Shown: positions 6,914 to 10,722 of the stretch, one piece after another
Layout of the letters: every line of letters begins with the position of its first letter
How positions within the stretch are numbered: the first letter of the stretch is position 1
Assembly: GCA_947174225.1 (NCBI GenBank)
Contig: CAMWIF010000056.1
Span: 1-10,722, forward strand
DNA length: 10,722 bases
From: an uncultured Porphyromonadaceae bacterium
GTDB lineage: Bacteria > Bacteroidota > Bacteroidia > Bacteroidales > Muribaculaceae
Direction: 5' to 3'
Position numbers and translations under genes: made by a program
Notes under the pieces: generated by a model
The model's input: the letters and a program-made list of their open reading frames with translations, nothing else
The model's database searches: none
Told to the model about the DNA's origin: nothing

Positions 6914-6917
6914 TGCG

Positions 6918-7655
6918 ATGAGTGTATATTTTCTGAGCGATCTGCATTTGGGCGCACCCTATTTCCCCGACTCAAGAGAGGCGGAGCAGAGAGTCGTTGC
7001 CTTCTTGGATTCCATCAAGGATGATGCCGAGGCAATATATCTACTCGGCGATGTGCTCGACTATTGGTATGAGTACCGTTATGTCGTGCCGAGAGGTTTT
7101 GTAAGGTTTTTTGGCAAACTTGCGGAGCTTTCCGATTCCGGTATAAGAGTAGTCTGGATGATAGGCAATCACGACATCTGGATAAACGACTATATCCCCT
7201 CTGAGTTGGGGGTGGAGGTGGTTGACGGTACCCTTACGGAGAAAATAGGAGACAAGACTTTCTTTCTCACTCACGGCGACGGGGTGGGTAAGATGAAGAA
7301 ATCTTTTAAATTTCTGCGCACCCTTTTTCGCAATAAGGGTTGCCAGAAAGCATTCAGTGCAATCCATCCAAGATGGACTGTGCCGTTTGCCTACAACTGG
7401 AGCCGGCATAGCCGTAAGAAAGGTGAGGGACGTGGGCTGCCCGACGAAACTCTCCTTTCAGGTTTGAAGGAGTTTACTCTTGAGTATCATAAAGAGCATC
7501 CGGAGATTGACTATTTTATCTACGGCCACGTACATGTGTTGAGTCGTGAGGAGATTGACAAGGGATGCGAAATGATAGTGCTCGGAGAGTGGATTCATAC
7601 GTTTAGTTATGCCGTTTTCAGAGAAAATGAGCTAAAATTAAGCAAGTGGGGGTGA
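6918..7655 (+). CDS. lpxH: UDP-2,3-diacylglucosamine diphosphatase, LpxH-type metallophosphoesterase
   Basis: Predicted to hydrolyse UDP-2,3-diacylglucosamine to lipid X plus UMP, the fourth step of lipid A synthesis, at the inner face of the inner membrane. The 245 residues carry the calcineurin-like metal ligands in order: D8 and H10 (SDLHLG), D45 (LGDVLDYWYEY), N84 (GNHD), H119 (THGDG), H204 and H206 (GHVH). The GD-DYWYEYR...VVPRGFVRFFGKLAEL-DSG stretch and the NWSRHSR segment match Bacteroidales proteins annotated as this enzyme. The ATG at 6918 is chosen because MSVYFLSDLHL is the family N-terminus and it sits 4 nt after the DUF59 stop; earlier in-frame starts overlap that gene. E. coli-type LpxH has GNRD where this has GNHD, so the assignment rests on family resemblance more than on the substrate-binding arginine. 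It could instead be a related phosphodiesterase. Confidence 0.85.
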   Translation: MSVYFLSDLHLGAPYFPDSREAEQRVVAFLDSIKDDAEAIYLLGDVLDYWYEYRYVVPRGFVRFFGKLAELSDSGIRVVWMIGNHDIWINDYIPSELGVEVVDGTLTEKIGDKTFFLTHGDGVGKMKKSFKFLRTLFRNKGCQKAFSAIHPRWTVPFAYNWSRHSRKKGEGRGLPDETLLSGLKEFTLEYHKEHPEIDYFIYGHVHVLSREEIDKGCEMIVLGEWIHTFSYAVFRENELKLSKWG

Positions 7656-7669
7656 AAAACATATGTTTT
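7656..7669. repeat. 14-bp perfect palindrome after lpxH
   Basis: AAAACATATGTTTT starts directly after the lpxH stop codon. A half-site copy ACATAT recurs at 7673-7678, 14 bp from the one at 7659-7664. It lies about 32 bp upstream of the -33 box of the 7702-7733 promoter, so it could be an operator for it. It has no loop and no T-run, so it is not a terminator. Confidence 0.4.
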
Positions 7670-7701
7670 ACAACATATTTCTTACATTTTGTCGAAAAAT
7701 A

Positions 7702-7733
7702 TTTGGTGGGATAAGAAATAAACCCTAACTTTG
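7702..7733 (+). promoter_or_regulatory. Strong consensus promoter with no downstream gene
   Basis: TTTG (7702-7705), 20 nt, TAACTTTG (7726-7733) is a full match to the Bacteroidetes -33/-7 consensus on the plus strand. No reading frame follows, only the candidate RNA ending at the 7791-7829 terminator. Confidence 0.7.
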
Positions 7734-7737
7734 CATC

Positions 7738-7829
7738 GAACCTAAAAACAATCTTTTTTACCTTAAGATTTTTACCTGTAGAAACTTATCAAAGGGTGCG
7801 ACCGTGGCGGTTATCACCCTTTCTTTTTT
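7738..7829 (+). ncRNA. Candidate orphan small RNA, about 90 nt
   Basis: A consensus promoter predicts initiation near 7738, and an intrinsic terminator ends transcription near 7829. Between them there is no ATG and no plausible small frame. A 5' hairpin can form from AATCTT (7749-7754) and AAGATT (7765-7770), extended by flanking A and U runs, followed by a single-stranded linker and then the terminator. It lies in the gap between convergent genes, so it is not the leader of a gene in this window. Alternatives: the terminator may simply serve lpxH read-through, with the promoter accidental. I do not recognise the family and do not place it in Rfam. Confidence 0.5.
7791..7829 (+). terminator. 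Rho-independent terminator of the small RNA (and possibly lpxH)
   Basis: AAAGGGTG (7791-7798) pairs with CACCCTTT (7815-7822). Inside, ACCG and CGGT (7801-7804, 7808-7811) form a second short helix with a TGG loop. A C and six T's follow (7823-7829). This is a textbook plus-strand terminator. Confidence 0.8.
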
Positions 7830-7852
7830 GACAAAAATTACCCACAGACAGA

Positions 7853-7877
7853 GGGCTTGAACACCATGTTCAAGCCC
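7853..7877 (-). terminator. Hairpin likely ending the alpha-galactosidase transcript
   Basis: GGGCTTGAAC (7853-7862) and GTTCAAGCCC (7868-7877) form a perfect 10-bp stem with a 5-nt loop, 65 nt after the alpha-galactosidase stop. On the minus strand the T-rich tract is not adjacent: TTTTT begins about 15 nt later. It may act as a 3' stabilising hairpin or a weak terminator, and it is symmetric enough to work on either strand. Confidence 0.5.
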
Positions 7878-7942
7878 CCTGCATTTAATATAAAGAATGA
7901 GATTTATCCTTGTAAGAAGATCTGTCAGAAGAGTGTGGAACG

Positions 7943-10147
7943 TTACTTGGCAGTTAGGCGCAGCACACGTGAAGCATAGTCGTTGCGCTTGTTCCAATCT
8001 ACATTATGATCGAGCGGCATTTCAAGACCGTTAGACATCAGGAACGCTCCGGTGAAGGTTTTGCCTTCGTAGGGGAGTGGTTCGTTATCTATACGGTTCA
8101 ACTCAGTCACTGTATACAGTTTGTCAGGGTCAAGACCGTTCATAGTCACTCTCGGCAGCTGCTGGTTGACAAACTGCTCGGTCTTCCACCAATAATATAC
8201 TGCATCTTTTTTATCGGGTGCCACATACATAAGAGAGGCTGCTCCCTTGCCGTCATACGGAGAGAGGAGACGGTAAAGGTCGCCGAACTGCACGACGTCG
8301 CGTACCTGCTTGTAGTCGTTGATGGCGCGTTTGGTCTGCTCTTTCTCCTCGTCGGTCATATCCTTCGGCTGAATCTCCATACCCAAACGTCCGCTCATAG
8401 CTACGTCGGTGCGGAATTTCAGTGGCACTATGCGACGGGTCTGATGGTTGGGAGAAGCGGAGATATGTGATGCCATAGCTATGGCAGGGAAGAAATAGCT
8501 TGTGCCCCATTGCATATATATGCGTTGGAGAGCATCGGTGTTATCGCTTACCCAGAACTCATCAAAGTAAGGGAGTATTCCCCAGTTAGCACGGCCTCCA
8601 CCGCTGGCACACGCCTGAATAGTGACGTCGGGATATTTTGCGCGGATACGTTCCAAGGCAGAGATAAGTCCCTTGTGATAGTCAATGTAGAGATGGCTTT
8701 GATTATCGGCTGTCTGATACTGTGACCCATGATTCATTATCGGTGCATTGGAGTCCCATTTGATATAATCAATCTCAGGATATTTTGTAAGGAGGGTATC
8801 CACAATATTGAATACAAGATCCTGCACCTTCGGATTAGCCATATCGAGTACCATCTGTGTACCGCCACGACCAAGCACTGCATCACGTTTCGGAGCTTTC
8901 ACCACATATTCCGGATGCTGTTCATAAAGCTCAGACAAGCTATTGGTCATTTCCGGTTCAATCCAGATACCGAACTTAATGCCACGTTCTTTGGCTGCAT
9001 CGCAGAGTCCCTGAATGCCGTTGGGAAGCTTCTCGGTGTCTACAACCCAATCGCCGAGAGAAGTAGAGTCATTCTTACGTGGATATTTATTGCCAAACCA
9101 TCCGTCGTCCATAACGAAAAGTTCTCCGCCCATTCCGGCAATGTCTGTCATCATCTGCTGCATACCGGGTTCGTTGATGTCGAAGTAGACACCTTCCCAA
9201 CTGTTGAGGAGAATCTTGCGCGGCTCATTGCCGTGGGCAAGTCGGAGGTCACGTCCCCATTTATGGAAATTACGGCTTACGCCACCAAGACCATCTTCTG
9301 AGTAAGTGAGGGCGAGGGGAGGGGTAGTAAATTTCTCACCCTTTTTTAGATTATAGGATGAATTTTCCTCATTTATTCCGGCAAAGAAATGATGATAATC
9401 TGAATCGTCGGTATCAAACATAAGTTTGTAGTTGCCACCATAGCACAGGGCAGCTCCGATTACTCTGCCGTTATCCTCCTGTCCTTTCCCGTCGAGAGAA
9501 ATCATAACCTCGGCATGGGAAGTGTGGGAATTTCGGGCACCGTCCTTATTCTTGATTATCTTTAAGCCGTGAGGAAGAGGAGCTTCTTCGACCTTGCCTT
9601 CATTTGCCCATGAGCCATAGAGCTGGGATACGTGTACGTCGCTGCGGCGCAGGGGGAGATAGCCTGACATAAATCTGGTAAGCTCAACATTCCCTTTCTC
9701 CTGATGTGATGCTTCGGTCCAGGTCTCGATTACATCCTGACCGGGGAAAGTGCGGTAATTCACATCAATTGTGAATGGATATACCTTATCGACAAGAGTG
9801 ACTGTTGTGGTTTCGGCTCCATCAGCATCTTTGGAGACATTGACTTTCTCCACAACCATATCGAGAGTCATGTTGCCGTCGGAATGTACGGCTGAGAAAG
9901 CAGCCTCCTTCTCAGGCCAGAGACCATATACAGGATATGCGTTATGATTAGCTGCGCCCGCGTCTTTGATATTAGCGATGTCGTTAGCGGAAAGAGCGTT
10001 GCCATAATAGAGGAATTTCAGTTGTTGTCCTTTTTCCGCATCAAGTAGCAGGGAGGTGTTAGGTGTGGCTATATGCACGTTTTCCGCCAAAGCGAATCCC
10101 GGAGCCATCAGCACACCGATAGAAAGGATTTTTAGGATTTTTTTCAT
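7943..10147 (-). CDS. Secreted GH36 alpha-galactosidase
   Basis: Retaining glycoside hydrolase predicted to remove terminal alpha-1,6-linked galactose from raffinose-family sugars, melibiose or galactomannan fragments. A signal peptide (residues 1-21, ending ALA before ENV, with no lipobox Cys) sends it to the periplasm or beyond. The 734 residues comprise an N-terminal beta-sandwich (about 24-300), a (beta/alpha)8 barrel (about 305-620) and a C-terminal beta domain. Barrel landmarks: DDGWFG (347-352), GIWIEPEM (393-400), nucleophile D465 in IKWDSNAPI, CASGGGRANWG (513-523) and the acid/base D535 in WVSDNTDA. The 70-residue spacing of D465 and D535 agrees with characterised GH36 enzymes. The motif after SGGGR has Asn521 where many GH36 members have Asp; I recall this in Bacteroidetes relatives. 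The gene is monocistronic, with its own promoter and no SusC/SusD or transporter beside it in the window. Confidence 0.93.
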   Translation of the reverse strand: MKKILKILSIGVLMAPGFALAENVHIATPNTSLLLDAEKGQQLKFLYYGNALSANDIANIKDAGAANHNAYPVYGLWPEKEAAFSAVHSDGNMTLDMVVEKVNVSKDADGAETTTVTLVDKVYPFTIDVNYRTFPGQDVIETWTEASHQEKGNVELTRFMSGYLPLRRSDVHVSQLYGSWANEGKVEEAPLPHGLKIIKNKDGARNSHTSHAEVMISLDGKGQEDNGRVIGAALCYGGNYKLMFDTDDSDYHHFFAGINEENSSYNLKKGEKFTTPPLALTYSEDGLGGVSRNFHKWGRDLRLAHGNEPRKILLNSWEGVYFDINEPGMQQMMTDIAGMGGELFVMDDGWFGNKYPRKNDSTSLGDWVVDTEKLPNGIQGLCDAAKERGIKFGIWIEPEMTNSLSELYEQHPEYVVKAPKRDAVLGRGGTQMVLDMANPKVQDLVFNIVDTLLTKYPEIDYIKWDSNAPIMNHGSQYQTADNQSHLYIDYHKGLISALERIRAKYPDVTIQACASGGGRANWGILPYFDEFWVSDNTDALQRIYMQWGTSYFFPAIAMASHISASPNHQTRRIVPLKFRTDVAMSGRLGMEIQPKDMTDEEKEQTKRAINDYKQVRDVVQFGDLYRLLSPYDGKGAASLMYVAPDKKDAVYYWWKTEQFVNQQLPRVTMNGLDPDKLYTVTELNRIDNEPLPYEGKTFTGAFLMSNGLEMPLDHNVDWNKRNDYASRVLRLTAK

Positions 10148-10231
10148 GTCTATATGTCAGGTTAAAAGTAAATTTTGAGCTTAATTTAGGATACTTCTGG
10201 ATTAATGTTGAGATTAATCGTGGTATCAGTG

Positions 10232-10263
10232 CAAAATTACTAATAATGATGACATCAAACAAA
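10232..10263 (-). promoter_or_regulatory. Promoter of the alpha-galactosidase gene
   Basis: The minus strand carries TTTG (10263-10260), a 20-nt spacer and TAATTTTG (10239-10232), a full consensus match. The predicted start is near 10228, giving a leader of about 80 nt. The leader holds two direct GATTAAT copies (10200-10206 and 10212-10218) 12 bp apart. Confidence 0.75.
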
Positions 10264-10336
10264 CACTATCTTACCCAATTCTGTCATTTTCCTTATAAAT
10301 ACCTTAATTTTTGGTTGTCCTTTGAAATGTATATGT

Positions 10337-10446
10337 ATCTACAATATATTTAGGTGTGATGCAAATTGTAGGCTTCATAAAATATAACATTGTAGACCTC
10401 ACAACATAATCCTCACAATATATATAGTTCTAACAATATATAATTA
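10337..10446. repeat. Cluster of ACAAT-centred degenerate repeats upstream of the alpha-galactosidase promoter
   Basis: CTACAAT at 10339-10345 and its inverse ATTGTAG at 10365-10371 and 10389-10395 are followed by three imperfect direct units: CCTCACAACATAAT (10397-10410), CCTCACAATATAT (from 10411) and TCTAACAATATAT (from 10429). ACAATATAT itself occurs at 10341, 10415 and 10433. The region is very AT-rich, so part of this is compositional. The cluster holds no gene. Confidence 0.4.
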
Positions 10447-10450
10447 AGGA

Positions 10451-10478
10451 GGTGAGCCGCCGGAAAATTTGACTCACC
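10451..10478 (-). terminator. Terminator-like hairpin after the right-edge gene
   Basis: GGTGAG (10451-10456) and CTCACC (10473-10478) form a 6-bp stem, 38 nt beyond the stop of the truncated gene on the minus strand, with a GC-rich 16-nt loop. The following minus-strand bases are pyrimidine/AT-rich but contain no clean T-run, so the call is moderate. Confidence 0.4.
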
Positions 10479-10516
10479 CCCTGTGTATAAATACTATTGA
10501 CTGTCTGATTATCTGC

Positions 10517-10722
10517 TTATCGGATTACGACTTTCTTGCCATTCACGATGAAAATACCCTTGGTAGGATTCTTGACACGCTGTCCGTGAAGATTGTAGAT
10601 AACCTCATTTTCCTGAAGAGGAGCCGCGATGACATCGTTGATACCGGTATTTCCGGATTTCTTGATAAGTTCAGCTTTTGCTACCTTAATTGTAACATTA
10701 TCATCGACACCCTGTTTATTAT
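10517..10722 (-). CDS. C-terminal end of a secreted protein with a Bacteroidales C-terminal sorting-like tail (5' part outside window)
   Basis: The last 67 codons of a gene entering from the right edge read in one frame to a TAA at 10519-10517. The visible part has a lysine-rich linker (VTIKVAKAELIKKSG), then NDVIAAPLQENEVIYNLHG and QRVKNPTKGIFIVNGKKVV, ending IR. The order YNLxGQRV, short turn, KGIxIVNGKKVVI, Lys/Arg, stop is the recurrent C-terminal signature of large secreted Bacteroidales proteins and resembles the type A C-terminal sorting domain of the type IX secretion system. The catalytic or binding part of the protein is not in the window, so its function cannot be told. It lies upstream of the alpha-galactosidase on the same strand but is separated from it by a hairpin and a promoter, so it is probably a separate unit. 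Confidence 0.8.
   Translation of the reverse strand, partial: NKQGVDDNVTIKVAKAELIKKSGNTGINDVIAAPLQENEVIYNLHGQRVKNPTKGIFIVNGKKVVIR

Noticed and set aside
6879..6917. Earlier start for the LpxH-like gene
   Set aside because: It overlaps the DUF59 coding end, and the family N-terminus (MSVYFLSDLHL) begins at 6918.
7866..7942. Small plus-strand ORF starting at the ATG in the hairpin loop (7866)
   Set aside because: It runs through the hairpin and into the antisense of the alpha-galactosidase end, with no start signal and downstream of a strong terminator.
8585..8610. Catalytic defect in the GH36 enzyme because of Asn at 521 after SGGGR
   Set aside because: The two catalytic aspartates (D465, D535) are intact with normal spacing, and I recall Asn here in Bacteroidetes relatives, so it is likely a clade feature.
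8729..9301. 190-codon plus-strand open frame opposite the alpha-galactosidase barrel
   Set aside because: It is a mirror of a strongly conserved GH36 coding region, with no promoter or recognisable protein features.

Overview
The window reads as a chromosomal segment of a gut-type Bacteroidales bacterium. Three lines of evidence support this. Intergenic regions carry the Bacteroidetes sigma promoter (TTG/TTTG, about 17-20 nt, then TAnnTTTG). Most starts lack a Shine-Dalgarno sequence. The protein set (PF13568-like outer-membrane barrels, a secreted GH36 alpha-galactosidase, a C-terminal tail of the GxxIVNGKKVVI type) is typical of the order. Muribaculaceae or a close relative is my guess from general feel, not something the sequence proves. 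There are no tRNAs, rRNAs, IS elements, phage genes or CRISPR arrays.

Layout. 1-2135 (minus): biotin synthesis, bioA followed by an overlapping bioF that runs off the left edge, driven by a promoter just upstream of bioA. 2267-6070 (minus): two paralogous small outer-membrane beta-barrel proteins followed by priA. No promoter is visible inside this block, so all three may share one transcript starting near 6260 with a leader of about 190 nt. 6443-7655 (plus): a MIP18/DUF59 Fe-S assembly protein with an acidic N-terminal extension, probably translated from a leaderless or nearly leaderless mRNA, then an LpxH-type lipid A phosphatase 4 nt downstream. 7656-7942: a gap with a strong plus-strand promoter, no reading frame and an intrinsic terminator, so a candidate small RNA of about 90 nt. 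It is followed by a hairpin that may end the converging alpha-galactosidase transcript. 7943-10147 (minus): a secreted GH36 alpha-galactosidase with its own consensus promoter. 10264-10516: an AT-rich spacer with scattered ACAAT-type repeats and a terminator-like hairpin. 10517-10722 (minus): the C-terminal end of a secreted protein.

The genes are mostly housekeeping (biotin, replication restart, Fe-S assembly, lipid A, outer membrane) plus one carbohydrate-scavenging enzyme. They do not form one pathway. I found no convincing new multi-gene system. The points most worth a second look are non-coding: the orphan RNA at about 7738-7829, the 10-bp inverted repeat bracketing the outer-membrane-protein promoter (6249-6296), the leaderless promoter arrangement at 6431-6445, and the repeat cluster upstream of the alpha-galactosidase.
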